A stretch of DNA of 64,000 bases from an uncultured Prevotellaceae bacterium (lineage in GTDB: Bacteria > Bacteroidota > Bacteroidia > Bacteroidales > Bacteroidaceae), in contig ONAG01000011.1 in assembly GCA_900315745.1 (NCBI GenBank), positions 1 to 64,000 of the forward strand, given 5' to 3'. Each line of letters starts with the position of its first letter. Within the stretch, counting starts at the first letter, position 1. Shown piece after piece: positions 52,438 through 63,200 of the stretch. The notes beneath the pieces are model-generated. The model made no database searches, was not told the origin of the DNA, and was given only the letters and a program-made list of their open reading frames with translations. The position numbers were made by a program, and so were the translations under genes.

Positions 52438-53658
52438 ATGCAGAAGCTTTATGACATAGAGAACATCAGACAAGACTTTCCCATCTTGTCACGGGATGTG
52501 TATGGCAAACCTCTTGTTTATCTCGACAATGGAGCCACCACACAAAAACCACTTTGCGTGCTGGATGCCATGCGCGAGGAATATCTCAACGTGAATGCCA
52601 ACGTTCACAGAGGGGTCCACTACCTCTCACAACAGGCCACCGACCTGCATGAGGCAGCACGCGAGAGAGTGAGAAAATTCATAAATGCCGAGAAGACAGA
52701 AGAAATAGTATTCACGAGGGGCACCACGGAGGCCATCAACTTGGTGGCTGCTTCTTTCGGCGAACTAATGAACAAAGGCGACGAGGTTATCGTCTCTGTC
52801 ATGGAGCACCACTCCAACATCGTTCCTTGGCAACTGCTCGCTAACAGGAAAGGAACAAAAATCAAGGTAATACCCATCAACGACCAGGGTGAACTGATTA
52901 TTGACAAATACAAAAAACTGTTCAACGAACATACGCGCATCGTCAGCGTGACACATGTGAGCAACGTGCTTGGCACCATCAACCCCATTGACGACATCAT
53001 ACGCATAGCTCACAGCCATGGCGTACCGGTATTGATAGATGGCGCCCAGAGCACGCCACACATCAAAATTGACGTGCAAGCCCTCGACTGCGACTTCTTT
53101 GCCTTCAGTGGCCACAAGATGTATGGACCCACGGGCATCGGAGTACTCTATGGCAAGGAGGAATGGCTTGAGAAGATGCCCCCATACCAGGGTGGAGGAG
53201 AGATGATCGACACGGTGAGCTTTGAGAAGACCACTTTTGAAAAACCTCCATTGAAATTCGAGGCAGGCACACCCGACTATGTTGCAACACATGGACTGTC
53301 CGTAGCAATAGACTACATCGAAAAAATAGGGATGGACAACATCGCGGCACACGAACGCCAACTGACAGAATATTGCATGGAACAATTGCGCAACATCGAG
53401 GGTGCAAGACTAATAGGCGAGGCTATCGACAAGGATGCGGTGGTCAGTTTCCTGATAGGCAACATCCATCATCTCGACATGGGCACGCTACTCGACCGGC
53501 TGGGTATTGCCGTTCGCACAGGACATCATTGCGCACAACCGCTGATGGAGCGCATGGGAGTGCAAGGCACGGTAAGGGCTTCATTCGCCCTATACAACAC
53601 CATGGAGGAAGTGGACATCCTCGTGAATGGCATAAGGAGAGTAATGAAAATGTTTTGA
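52438..53658 (+). CDS. sufS: Cysteine desulfurase SufS
   Basis: A 406-residue PLP enzyme of the class V aminotransferase fold, group II desulfurases. The PLP lysine is Lys227 in SGHKMYGPTG and the persulfide cysteine Cys365 in TGHHCAQPL, on a short loop as in SufS. It supplies sulfur to SufBCD. SufE is not present nearby, so the acceptor may be encoded elsewhere. It follows sufD after 48 bases. Confidence 0.97.
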   Translation: MQKLYDIENIRQDFPILSRDVYGKPLVYLDNGATTQKPLCVLDAMREEYLNVNANVHRGVHYLSQQATDLHEAARERVRKFINAEKTEEIVFTRGTTEAINLVAASFGELMNKGDEVIVSVMEHHSNIVPWQLLANRKGTKIKVIPINDQGELIIDKYKKLFNEHTRIVSVTHVSNVLGTINPIDDIIRIAHSHGVPVLIDGAQSTPHIKIDVQALDCDFFAFSGHKMYGPTGIGVLYGKEEWLEKMPPYQGGGEMIDTVSFEKTTFEKPPLKFEAGTPDYVATHGLSVAIDYIEKIGMDNIAAHERQLTEYCMEQLRNIEGARLIGEAIDKDAVVSFLIGNIHHLDMGTLLDRLGIAVRTGHHCAQPLMERMGVQGTVRASFALYNTMEEVDILVNGIRRVMKMF

Positions 53659-53661
53659 GGT

Positions 53662-54273
53662 ATGCTGAAAAGCTATTATCATAAAGGCGTGATAGAAGCG
53701 GGCTGCGACGAGGCCGGACGTGGGTGTCTGGCTGGCAGTGTATATGCCGCCGCTGTCATTCTGCCCCAAGACTATGAGAACCCCTTGCTCAACGACTCGA
53801 AGAAATTGACCGAAAAGCAACGCTATGCCCTGCGCGAAGTTGTGATTCGCGATGCTGTGGCATGGGCTGTGGGTGTGGTGACGCCAGAGGAAATCGACAG
53901 CATAAACATTCTGAATGCTTCTTTCCTTGCAATGCACCGTGCTCTTGACCAACTCGCAGTGCGACCGCAAGCCATAATAGTGGACGGAAACAGGTTCAAG
54001 CCCTACAGTGGCCTGCCCTACTCCACCATAGTGAAGGGTGACGGCAAATATCTTTCCATCGCTGCTGCCAGCATCCTGGCAAAGACCTTTCGCGACGACT
54101 ACATGAACAACCTTGCCAAGGAATATCCCCATTATGGCTGGGAAAAAAACAAAGGTTATCCCACACGCGAGCACCGAGAGGCAATTCGCGAACATGGCAT
54201 CTCGCCATACCATAGGAAATCATACAACTTGCTTGGCGACGGGCAATTGATGCTGCCCTTCACCGACTTCTGA
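53662..54273 (+). CDS. rnhB: Ribonuclease HII
   Basis: A 203-residue RNase H-type enzyme that removes single ribonucleotides and RNA from RNA-DNA hybrids. [18 protein letters not shown] (about 14-31) provides Asp and Glu of the active site, and later [15 protein letters not shown] and VDGN further acids. It starts three bases after the sufS stop, so it is probably the last gene of that transcript. Length is typical. Confidence 0.96.
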   Translation: MLKSYYHKGVIEAGCDEAGRGCLAGSVYAAAVILPQDYENPLLNDSKKLTEKQRYALREVVIRDAVAWAVGVVTPEEIDSINILNASFLAMHRALDQLAVRPQAIIVDGNRFKPYSGLPYSTIVKGDGKYLSIAAASILAKTFRDDYMNNLAKEYPHYGWEKNKGYPTREHREAIREHGISPYHRKSYNLLGDGQLMLPFTDF

Positions 54274-54413
54274 AACATAGTTTTTCAATCTTGCCATACA
54301 GTTGGCATAGGCGTGGAATCCTAAACCTATCACTATGATTATCACAAGACGGGCATGTTGCAAGCCTGCATGAAACCCGTAATGACAGCATAAATAAAAA
54401 AAAAGTCATATGC

Positions 54414-54444
54414 TTGCTTGTATGAATACTTTTTCATATCTTTG
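54414..54444 (+). promoter_or_regulatory. Promoter of the glf operon
   Basis: TTG (54414-54416), 20 bases, TATCTTTG (54437-54444). A leader of about 100 bases holds a possible 14-codon peptide (54501-54545, MNNVFYMDVCNLIT) that ends six bases before glf. Confidence 0.65.
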
Positions 54445-54551
54445 CAGCACTGAGACAAGAGAGCAAGCAAGTCTGTATTTTTGTCGCACTTCATATAAAC
54501 ATGAACAATGTGTTTTATATGGATGTGTGCAATCTAATAACATAAAATATA

Positions 54552-55667
54552 ATGTACGACTATCTTATAGTAGGAAGTGGCCTGTTTGGTTCCACGTTTG
54601 CTTACAAAGCAAAACAAGCCGGAAAAAAATGCTTGGTGATAGACAAACGCCCCCACCTCGGAGGAAATGTCTATTGTGAAAATATAGAAGGTATCAATGT
54701 CCACAAATATGGTGCTCATATTTTCCACACTTCCAACAAAGCGGTATGGGATTTTGTGAATTCAATAGTAGAATTCAACAGATATACCAATTCTCCAATT
54801 GCAAATTATAAAGGAAAGCTGTATAATCTGCCTTTCAACATGAACACCTTCTATCAGATGTGGGGAGTCCGCACACCTGAAGAAGCCAAGAGAAAGATAG
54901 AAGAACAAAAGGCGGAGGCGTTGGCTGCATTGAATGGTCGTGAGCCGGCAAACCTGGAGGAGCAGGCATTGGTTCTCATCGGTAAAGATATTTATGAGGC
55001 ATTGATAAAGGGATATACGGAGAAACAATGGGGCAGAAAATGTACGGAGCTGCCTGCTTTCATCATCAAAAGGCTCCCTGTACGCTTTGCTTATGACAAC
55101 AATTACTTTAACGACAAATACCAAGGTATTCCTATTGGCGGATATAATAAACTGATAGATGGCCTTCTAAAAGATATTGACACGAAAGTCAACACTGATT
55201 TTTTTGAAAACAGACAGCAATTTGAACAAATAGCAGACAAGATTGTATTTACAGGACGTATAGATGAGTATTTCAACTATTGTTATGGCAAACTGGACTA
55301 CCGCACTGTCCGGTTTGAAGAAGAAATACTCCCTACTTCTAATTACCAGGGGAACGCTGTGGTTAACTATACTCAACGGGAAGTACCTTATACCAGGATA
55401 ATTGAACACAAACACTTTGAGATGTTTGGTGAAGCTGTCTATGATTGCCCCAAGACGGTAATCTTCAAAGAATTCTCAACAGAGTGGACTGAAGGACTGG
55501 AACCGTTTTATCCTGTCAACGACATAAGAAACAATGCTTTGGCTGAAAAATACAAGACATTGGCTCGACAAGAAAAAAAGGTTATATTTGGTGGTCGGCT
55601 TGCCGAGTATAAATACTATGACATGGCTCCAATTGTGGAAAATGTACTAAATATGGAGATCAAATGA
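54552..55667 (+). CDS. glf: UDP-galactopyranose mutase
   Basis: A 371-residue flavoenzyme that converts UDP-galactopyranose to UDP-galactofuranose. The FAD Rossmann motif GSGLFGSTFA is at 8-17, followed by KRPHLGGNVYCENIEGINVHKYGAHIFHT-type blocks and the late conserved GRLAEYKYYDMAPIVENVL. Conserved features of active Glf are all present. It is translationally coupled (ATGA, four-base overlap) with the GtrA gene and begins an AT-rich run of glycan genes. Confidence 0.96.
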   Translation: MYDYLIVGSGLFGSTFAYKAKQAGKKCLVIDKRPHLGGNVYCENIEGINVHKYGAHIFHTSNKAVWDFVNSIVEFNRYTNSPIANYKGKLYNLPFNMNTFYQMWGVRTPEEAKRKIEEQKAEALAALNGREPANLEEQALVLIGKDIYEALIKGYTEKQWGRKCTELPAFIIKRLPVRFAYDNNYFNDKYQGIPIGGYNKLIDGLLKDIDTKVNTDFFENRQQFEQIADKIVFTGRIDEYFNYCYGKLDYRTVRFEEEILPTSNYQGNAVVNYTQREVPYTRIIEHKHFEMFGEAVYDCPKTVIFKEFSTEWTEGLEPFYPVNDIRNNALAEKYKTLARQEKKVIFGGRLAEYKYYDMAPIVENVLNMEIK

Positions 55668-56077
55668 AGGAAAAAGCTAAATTTATTTTTAATAAATTTC
55701 GCCATTTAATCTTGTATGGCATCATTGGATCTTTCGCTGCTGGACTTGACTTTCTAATCTATACTGTACTTGTACAGTTGGCGGGGATTCCGTATTTGGT
55801 GGCAAACTGCATCAGTGTATTGGGTGGTATTACCACAAGCTTTATTCTTAACCGGAATTATAACTTTAAGGTTAAGGATCATGCGACTCGTAGATTTTCC
55901 ATATTCTTGACTGTTGGATTGTGCGGATTGGTACTTAGCAACATTATACTGTATGTATGCATAGATGTCTTATCCATAGACAAACTGGTTTCTAAATTGC
56001 TTTCTATAGTACTTGTCGTATTTTTCCAATTCTTAGTTAATAAGTATCTAACCTTTAAACCCTCAGAAAATGAGTAA
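55664..56077 (+). CDS. GtrA-family membrane protein (polyprenyl-sugar flippase type)
   Basis: A 137-residue protein with four membrane helices typical of GtrA: LILYGIIGSFAAGLDFLIYT, then LVANCISVLGGITTSFILNR with NYNFK, and two more. In phage-encoded Gtr systems GtrA is thought to flip undecaprenyl-phosphate-sugar. It overlaps glf and the GT2 gene (eight bases), so these three are translated as a unit. Confidence 0.9.
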   Translation: MKEKAKFIFNKFRHLILYGIIGSFAAGLDFLIYTVLVQLAGIPYLVANCISVLGGITTSFILNRNYNFKVKDHATRRFSIFLTVGLCGLVLSNIILYVCIDVLSIDKLVSKLLSIVLVVFFQFLVNKYLTFKPSENE

Positions 56078-56798
56078 GATTTATATTGTCATGCCTGCTT
56101 ACAATGAAGCAGAAAACATAAAAGATACCATTAGCCAATGGTACCCCATTGTTGAGAAATTGTCTGAAGAAGGAAATGATTCTAAACTGGTGATTGCAAA
56201 TGACGGCAGCAAGGACGACACCTTTGCCATCATGCAGCAAATGACCAATAAATATCCTTATTTTGTTCCACTTGACAAATCTAATTCTGGCCATGGAGCC
56301 ACTGTTTTGTTTTTGTATAGATATGCCATTGAAAATGGAGCAGATTATGTCTTTCAAACGGATAGTGACGGACAGACCAATCCAGATGAGTTTTGGCAAA
56401 TGTGGGAAAATCGTGAGAAGTATGATTTCCAAATAGGTTATAGAAAAGGAAGGCAAGATGGAAGCAGTCGCGTTTTTGTGACCAAGACTTTACGTTTAAT
56501 TGTCTGGTTGATGTTCCATGAATGGGTTATAGATGCCAATACTCCATTTCGTCTGATGAGCTCTGATAAGTTGAAACCAATTATGGATGTTATACCTCAA
56601 GATTATTTTCTATGCAACATTGCCATCTCCGCCATTGCTGTAAAATGGAAATATAAAATTGGTTGGTACACCATTACGTTCAAACCGAGGCAAGGGGGTG
56701 TCAACTCCATTAACATGAAGAGAATCTTTAAAATAGGATTGAAAGCATTGGGCGATTTCAAACAAATCAACAAGAATCTTAATTCCTTAAAAAAATAA
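56070..56798 (+). CDS. GT2 polyprenyl-phosphate glycosyltransferase (DPM1/GtrB-like)
   Basis: A 242-residue GT-A enzyme: MPAYNEAENI (8-17), nucleotide binding NDGSKDD (44-50) and the metal site TDSDGQ with Asp98/Asp100. The sequence fits the soluble dolichol-phosphate mannose synthase type, without the C-terminal membrane helices of classical GtrB. It probably charges undecaprenyl phosphate with a sugar. With GtrA and a membrane GT-C downstream it forms a Gtr-like set. Confidence 0.88.
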   Translation: MSKIYIVMPAYNEAENIKDTISQWYPIVEKLSEEGNDSKLVIANDGSKDDTFAIMQQMTNKYPYFVPLDKSNSGHGATVLFLYRYAIENGADYVFQTDSDGQTNPDEFWQMWENREKYDFQIGYRKGRQDGSSRVFVTKTLRLIVWLMFHEWVIDANTPFRLMSSDKLKPIMDVIPQDYFLCNIAISAIAVKWKYKIGWYTITFKPRQGGVNSINMKRIFKIGLKALGDFKQINKNLNSLKK

Positions 56799-56900
56799 AT
56801 TTCTCAAATTCGTACACCCCACTTTTTGCAACGTGCACAAAATCACATACAATATCATGATTTTGAATATCTAACAATTTGACAAAATTAAAATTGAGAT

Positions 56901-58253
56901 ATGAAATTTAGCAAGAAAACTAAAATCATCATATTTGGAATAATTGGTTTTTTCATAACAGGTGTTTTGCTTTACCCATACGGAATAATGTGGGATTCTG
57001 CACTTGTCATTAAAGATATTCTTAAAGGTCATGCATTATTGAATAATTGGTTGGGGTGGTATTTCCCACTCATTTGGGAAGGTCTTTATAGACTTACTGG
57101 TGTTGTCCACATTATGGGTTCATATATATTGCTGTTATATTGGATTGGCATTACTATTTTATATATAAACTTGTTTAATGTGGAAAAGCACTCCCTTTGG
57201 TGGTACTTTCTTTTCGCATGGTTTCCAGGAACATTGTTGTTCGTCTTGAATATTACAAACAATGCTTTGATGTTTGTAATGATGATTTTGGGCATTTCGT
57301 TCTTCGCTATCTATTCCAACAAGAAGCATTGGATATGGGCGGTCTTGTCCATTCTGACGATTATTCAATGTTTGTTTATAAGACGAGAGTCGTTCATTAT
57401 GGTTGTGCCTCTCGTTATCATGATACTATATATCGTTTTTCTTCAAAACAGAAAGAAATGGCTTGCGGCTTTATATTCAATCGTTATAGGATTGACCGTT
57501 TTTATCGGCATTTTTTTCACTGAGAAGACAGTGACAAGTAAAATCCCCAATTATGAATATATTGACACGATGGGTTTTACATGTCTTTTTGACATGTCTG
57601 CTGTCACTTATTTGACGGGGCAAATGCAAATCCCAAATCATATTTTCAAAGAAGAATATGCTGATGGTAAAGCATGCTTCAACAGAATTATGAAGACCTG
57701 TGAAGATTCTATCTGGAACGGTGACATCGTGTTGAAGACTTTTGTATGCCCTTATACAAATGTTGGTTATTATCAAAATTTGAGTTTGCCCAAATCGGAT
57801 ATAAAAACATTTTATTCTAAAAATTTTCTTTCATGGCTGAAATTTAGGGCACAGTATAGTATAAGATATTTCTGGTTTCGACAGTGCATGTGCTATACAG
57901 TAGATGCTGATAATTGGCATCCTTATTCAACGAGGAATCCAAAAACTATTCAAGTAGCATTGTCATATGTTTTTCCGTTGTTATTGGGATCTTTACAGTT
58001 TTTTTATTTCCTTTCCTTAATATTCTTGTTTTTCGACTGGAAAAAATGGGTATCATACAGAAATAAAAAAGAAAGATTGTTCTTGTTTGGCCTAATTGTT
58101 TTTTCGTTATTTGAAACTGGCATTGTACTATTGTTTTCCGTTGATGTCCAATACAGATATCTGTATCCTGTATGCATGTTGCAATATTTGATATTTGTAT
58201 ATGTCATGTCAAGACTTAAGTATGGTGAGATAGTGACAAAACTTCTCAGATAG
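56901..58253 (+). CDS. Large membrane protein, candidate GT-C glycosyltransferase
   Basis: A 450-residue protein with about ten to twelve hydrophobic helices and a soluble loop (about 225-320). The N-terminus GVLLYPYGIMWDSALVIKDI contains a conserved-looking WD pair, in the position where GT-C enzymes carry a catalytic acid. I recall similar architecture in DUF6020 proteins but cannot confirm. Gene order (glf-gtrA-GT2) makes it the likely periplasmic transferase that uses the lipid-linked sugar. A gap of 102 bases precedes it. Very AT-rich. Confidence 0.6.
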   Translation: MKFSKKTKIIIFGIIGFFITGVLLYPYGIMWDSALVIKDILKGHALLNNWLGWYFPLIWEGLYRLTGVVHIMGSYILLLYWIGITILYINLFNVEKHSLWWYFLFAWFPGTLLFVLNITNNALMFVMMILGISFFAIYSNKKHWIWAVLSILTIIQCLFIRRESFIMVVPLVIMILYIVFLQNRKKWLAALYSIVIGLTVFIGIFFTEKTVTSKIPNYEYIDTMGFTCLFDMSAVTYLTGQMQIPNHIFKEEYADGKACFNRIMKTCEDSIWNGDIVLKTFVCPYTNVGYYQNLSLPKSDIKTFYSKNFLSWLKFRAQYSIRYFWFRQCMCYTVDADNWHPYSTRNPKTIQVALSYVFPLLLGSLQFFYFLSLIFLFFDWKKWVSYRNKKERLFLFGLIVFSLFETGIVLLFSVDVQYRYLYPVCMLQYLIFVYVMSRLKYGEIVTKLLR

Positions 58254-58359
58254 TACGCGCATATTTGGAAAATTCCAAGCAACAGTGCTCCATGTTTGCA
58301 AATATGCGATAAAGAATCATAAAAACCAAAGAAAAAATACATTAACCGAAAAAAAGGGT

Positions 58360-58367
58360 TACCTTTG
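58360..58367 (+). promoter_or_regulatory. -7 box of the sugar transferase gene
   Basis: TACCTTTG lies 26 bases before the ATG at 58394, indicating that this gene is transcribed separately from the Gtr-like genes. Confidence 0.55.
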
Positions 58368-58393
58368 CAAAAAGTATTCTCAATTATTCTGCA

Positions 58394-59869
58394 ATGCCAG
58401 CTAAGAGATATTCAATGGGTAATGGAATGATAAGGGTTGCCGTGATAGTGGCAGATTTTATCATTCTTAACTTGTTGCTCTATTTGTCCTCCCGTTTTCT
58501 TGCAGGAATATACCCCATTTACCCACCATTTTTCAAGCAAGAACCACGAATAACATTCATCATGGCGAATATCTCCATGATTATCGGACAAATCACTTTT
58601 AGCTCAATAATACATCGCCGGCGAACCAATATAGACGAGGTGTTTATGAGCGTACTGAAATTATGTCTGCTGCAGAATACCTTCATGTTTGTATGCCTGA
58701 GGCTCATTGGTGGAAATACAGGCGGCATGTTCAAGTTCATGGTTATCTTCGGATTCACCGAACTTGTAATAATCTTTATCAGCCGCATAATTGAGAAACT
58801 ATTCATCAAATGGTTCAGACAAGCAGGCCGCAACACACGTAGCGTAATGTTCGTAGGCAACGACCCTGCAATACTCATGCTCTACCGAAATCTCATCTCC
58901 GACTCTTCCACAGGATACAAGATGAGAGGCTATTATGCCGACTCGCCTATAGAGAACTGCCCCTCGGAAGTGAAATACTTGGGGAACATCAAACAATTAA
59001 ACGAATTGATTGATTCTTCACAAAAGAAAGAGCAAGACATATCCGACAAATCATCCATTCAAAATTTTAATGATATTTTGTCCATAGACGAACTGTTCTG
59101 CAGTTTGTCGCATGATGAAAACGAGGAAATAATAAAACTTATCAGATTTTGCGACCATAACATCATCCATTTCTACTACGTGCCGAGAATCTCGGGCAAC
59201 TTCCTGCTAAACCTTCAACCTGAACGATTGGCTGATACAACAGTTTACACCAACCATCACGAACCCCTGTCACATCCTTTCAACTGGTTTATAAAACGTT
59301 CTTTCGACATCGTAGTGAGCTTTATCGTATGTTGCTTGATGCTTCCATTCATACCCATTATAGCATTCTTCATCAAACGGCAAAGTCCGGGACCTATCTT
59401 CTTCAAGCAAAAGAGAACAGGATTCAATGGCCGCACTTTCACCTGTCTGAAATTCAGGTCGATGCATGTGAACAAAGAAGCAGACTTGAAACAAGCTACA
59501 AAAGACGACCCACGAAAATTTCCTTTCGGCAACTTCATCCGCAAAACCAACATCGACGAGTTTCCACAATTTTTCAATGTGCTGAAAGGCGACATGAGCA
59601 TCGTCGGACCAAGACCTCACATGCTGGCGCATACAGAACTGTATGGGCACATTATCGACAAATACATGGTGAGACACTTCAGCCTGCCAGGCATCACGGG
59701 ATGGGCGCAAGTGAGTGGCAGCAGAGGCGAGACCAAAGAGCTGTGGGAAATGGAGGAACGCATCCAGAAAGATATTTGGTATATTGAGAATTGGACGTTT
59801 TGGCTTGACATTAAAATAATACTCCGAACAGCTGTAGCTTTGCTGATTCCCGACAATAAAGCTTACTAA
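58394..59869 (+). CDS. Polyprenyl-phosphate sugar phosphotransferase (WbaP/WcaJ type)
   Basis: A 491-residue protein with four to five N-terminal membrane helices (about 10-140), a central CoA-binding-like domain (about 150-290) and a C-terminal bacterial sugar transferase domain (about 298-491). The latter has KRSFDIVVSFIVC, PGPIFFKQKRTGFNGRTF, KTNIDEFPQFFNVLKGDMS and VGPRPHMLAH, all typical. It transfers a hexose-1-phosphate to undecaprenyl phosphate, the first step of exopolysaccharide synthesis. Codon use is less AT-rich than in the preceding four genes. Confidence 0.93.
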   Translation: MPAKRYSMGNGMIRVAVIVADFIILNLLLYLSSRFLAGIYPIYPPFFKQEPRITFIMANISMIIGQITFSSIIHRRRTNIDEVFMSVLKLCLLQNTFMFVCLRLIGGNTGGMFKFMVIFGFTELVIIFISRIIEKLFIKWFRQAGRNTRSVMFVGNDPAILMLYRNLISDSSTGYKMRGYYADSPIENCPSEVKYLGNIKQLNELIDSSQKKEQDISDKSSIQNFNDILSIDELFCSLSHDENEEIIKLIRFCDHNIIHFYYVPRISGNFLLNLQPERLADTTVYTNHHEPLSHPFNWFIKRSFDIVVSFIVCCLMLPFIPIIAFFIKRQSPGPIFFKQKRTGFNGRTFTCLKFRSMHVNKEADLKQATKDDPRKFPFGNFIRKTNIDEFPQFFNVLKGDMSIVGPRPHMLAHTELYGHIIDKYMVRHFSLPGITGWAQVSGSRGETKELWEMEERIQKDIWYIENWTFWLDIKIILRTAVALLIPDNKAY

Positions 59870-59940
59870 TGCAAACTTGGTTAATTCAAGTTTAATAATG
59901 TTAATTTGCAAACCGAGCAAACCAAAACCACATTATTTAT

Positions 59941-59971
59941 TTGTATATTTTCCAACAAAGTTGTACTTTTG
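59941..59971 (+). promoter_or_regulatory. Promoter of the C10 protease gene
   Basis: TTG (59941-59943), 20-base spacer, TACTTTTG (59964-59971). The start codon is at 60298, so the leader should be about 320 bases. Confidence 0.6.
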
Positions 59972-60297
59972 TACCCAAATACTTGGGAAAGATTGCCTTT
60001 AGGCGATTTAATTACTTAATATTTTAGGGGTAAAAACGATACATATCACTATTTTGTGATAGCAAATTGGTCACTAAGACAATGTATTTGTGTCAATAGT
60101 CAAAAAATAGATTTCACCATAGTGAGTTATTAAAATCTATGTCTAAGTGCCTTCTGATGACATCAAAACGTATTATTTGACTGCATTGTTGCTTTTGTGT
60201 CAAATGCTTGTCATTCAGAACAATATAAGATGCAGCAAGGACACGGGTTCCAAAACACACTAAAAAATAAAAATAGAATTATTAGAACGCACCAAAT
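59972..60297 (+). other. Long untranslated leader of the C10 protease gene
   Basis: No gene is evident. Small hairpins (TATCAC/GTGATA near 60045-60065) and a possible short peptide near 60230 that overlaps the protease start are the only features. An untranslated leader of this length suggests post-transcriptional control. Confidence 0.4.
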
Positions 60298-63200
60298 ATG
60301 TTAAGAAAAATCACTATCTTGGCGTTATCTCTTGTTGCGACAAGTGTTTTCGCCACTCCCATTAGTAAAAATGCCGCCTTGTCCGCAGCCAAGGTTTTTC
60401 TACAAGAAAGAGGAATAGATGCAGACTTGAGGGAAAGCCAAGGGGCAAGAGCTCATTCTAAGGCAAACAATGCCGAGAATCCCTATTATTATATCTTCAA
60501 CACTAACAACAAAGGATTTGTCATTGTTTCTGGAGACGATTGCCTGAAACCCATTCTTGGATATTCCGACGAAGGCAACTTTGACCCTGAAAACATCCCT
60601 GATGGACTTCAGATGCTTCTTGATGCATACGAGGATGCTATCATCGAAATTAATAGCGACATACAAAAAGGCATTATCGACCCAAATGCCCAAAAGCCTA
60701 AAAAAACAATGTCGGTTTCCAGAAACCCTGTGAAACCTTTCCTCAATGTGGCTTACGGACAAAGTAGCCCTTATTACCTCAAAAACCCAAAGATTGGAAG
60801 CTCCTATACCAATTGTTCTTGCACCACTGTGGTGATTGGAGAAATCATGGCATATTATCAATATCCTGACGTCCTTCCTGCTTTGGAAGGATACACCACA
60901 GAGACTGCGGGACTGAATGTTGAAGCTCTTCCTGAGCATGTGATGGACTGGTCGAGTGTGTTGCCTTACTACAATGGAATAGCCGCCACTACTGCACAAA
61001 AAAACGAAATAGCCAACCTGATGCGATGGATTGGACAACATGGCAAATGCGACTTCAACGAAGGCGCCAGCAGCAGCTTGGATACAAGTGTTTACTACAC
61101 ATTGTATGACTTCGGCTACAAGGTTGGTGGATTCACAAGTCTTGAACGCAAGGAGCTCAGCGAGTGGGAAGACTTCTTATATCAAGACCTCTTGCACCAA
61201 CGTCCCGTGGCTGTTTTTGCCACAAACATACGTGTTGGAGGTGCAAGACACGCTTTCATCTTCGATGGATACGACCAAGATGGACTATACCACGTGGATT
61301 GGGGATGGGAAGGATGTTGCAGAGGATACTATAGCTTCGACTTCCTCAGCCCTTACAAAAACGTTTCCAGCTACACTTACATGAAAAACGTGAGCATGGC
61401 TTACAGAATCGCTCCCAAAAACCAAAGCATAGAGACCACAAGCACAGGAGCATCTGAATGTTTGGAACTGACAAACTTGTCACTCAGCAGCGGAAAAATA
61501 TCCACTAAAGTAAGGAATGAACTTGGCAAGGCTGCCTCTTTCAAATATGGCTTGGGCTTGTATGACGACAAGTTCAACCTCGTGAAGGTGATTTGCGAAG
61601 ACTCCACCGACTTTGCCAAAGATCAAAACAAGACCGTGACATGGAATAATTACAACTTCGACAAAGTGGCAGACGGTAAGTATCGCGTTTACCCCATCAG
61701 CAAACTCAAGGTAGGCGACAATATCTGGCATTTCGACAAAGTGGCTTCCACAAATGCATATTGCATTGCTAATGTTGCAAATGGAGAAGGCAAATACACT
61801 CTCGTAAAATCTATCGTATATAATTCCTTCACAAGAGACAAAAGCCTGAAAATGGTTCGTGGTGCTGCAAGAGAATACACTCTCAACGTAACCAACAACA
61901 CCATGGACTTTTCGCAAAAACGCGTCTATCTATTCCAAGACAGCATCACCCCTGTACAATTTGCAAGGCTGATGATTCCTGCCAACTCCACAGCTGATGT
62001 AAAATTCCTTTATGCCCCACAGGCAATTGGAAAACACGTGTTGATGCTCACAACAGACACGACATTTACAAACATCATATTTACAGACACTGTGAATGTT
62101 ACAAGCAGCGTGACTTACAGCCTCAAACTCGATACTGTCATCATAGATGCCTACGACAAAAAAAACAGCATCCTTTATGGCAACACTCTGCGATTCAGAT
62201 TCAAACTCACCAACGATGGTACTGTGGACTACGATGACTATGTGCGTCCATTGCTGAGAAAGACTACTTGGTATGACACAAGAAAATTCCTCGCACACAT
62301 CCCTGTTAATGAGTCGCAGTGGTTTGAAATGGAAACCAATGACATGATTTGGAATCACGCTTATGGATTGACCATCAATGTGAAGTCGAAGAGTTCGGAT
62401 GACCCCAACATCCTTCCCAACACATTGTATAGCAAGACATTCACTCCAAAACCAGGCATACGGGTATGGAATAGCGAGGGTGCTATGCACGCCCAAGCAC
62501 CCAAAACAGGCACATTCACCATGCCCGAAGATGCATTGGCTGTGGACTTCACAGCACCAGGAATGGCTTCGCCAGCCAACATAGTACCAAACAGCAACCC
62601 CAACACCTTCTACTATGTCATAGCGCCATACGAGTCACTTGAAGGTCTCAATCAGATTGTCAATGGAGAGGCAGACCTAATTGTACTCCACGACAGCATA
62701 CCATGCTATCTGCCAATGGATTTCAAAGCCGACAGCATATGTTATACACGCACATTCAAGAAAGGATTCATGGGGAAGAGAAGCCAGAACAACTGGACGA
62801 CCATCACACTGCCTTTCACTGTGAACAAGGTTTTCAACACCGTGGACAACGTGTATGTAGATTGGTATAAGCCAGGTGACACCAAAGACAAGAATTTCTG
62901 GGTGCGTGAGTTCTACTCGTCAGAGGGATACGACACTTACTTCAAAGATGCTGCGGCAATGAAGGCAAATGTGCCATACATCATCACCGTGCCAGGCGAC
63001 TACATGGGTCCCGACACTTGTCTGGTGGACAAGCCTCTCGTGTTCAGTGCCACCAATGCTGATGTGGTCAGTGGCAAATCTGTTTCCGACACATACAACT
63101 ACAATTTCGTTGGCACATACAGACCACAAACTGCCGAAGGAAACTATGTTTACATGCTCGATGAAGAAAACCGTGGAAACAATTTCGTATATATGATGAA

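Noticed and set aside
59870..60297. Invertible promoter upstream of the protease, as in Bacteroides capsule loci
   Set aside because: No pair of inverted repeats of suitable length flanks the promoter and no recombinase gene is nearby.
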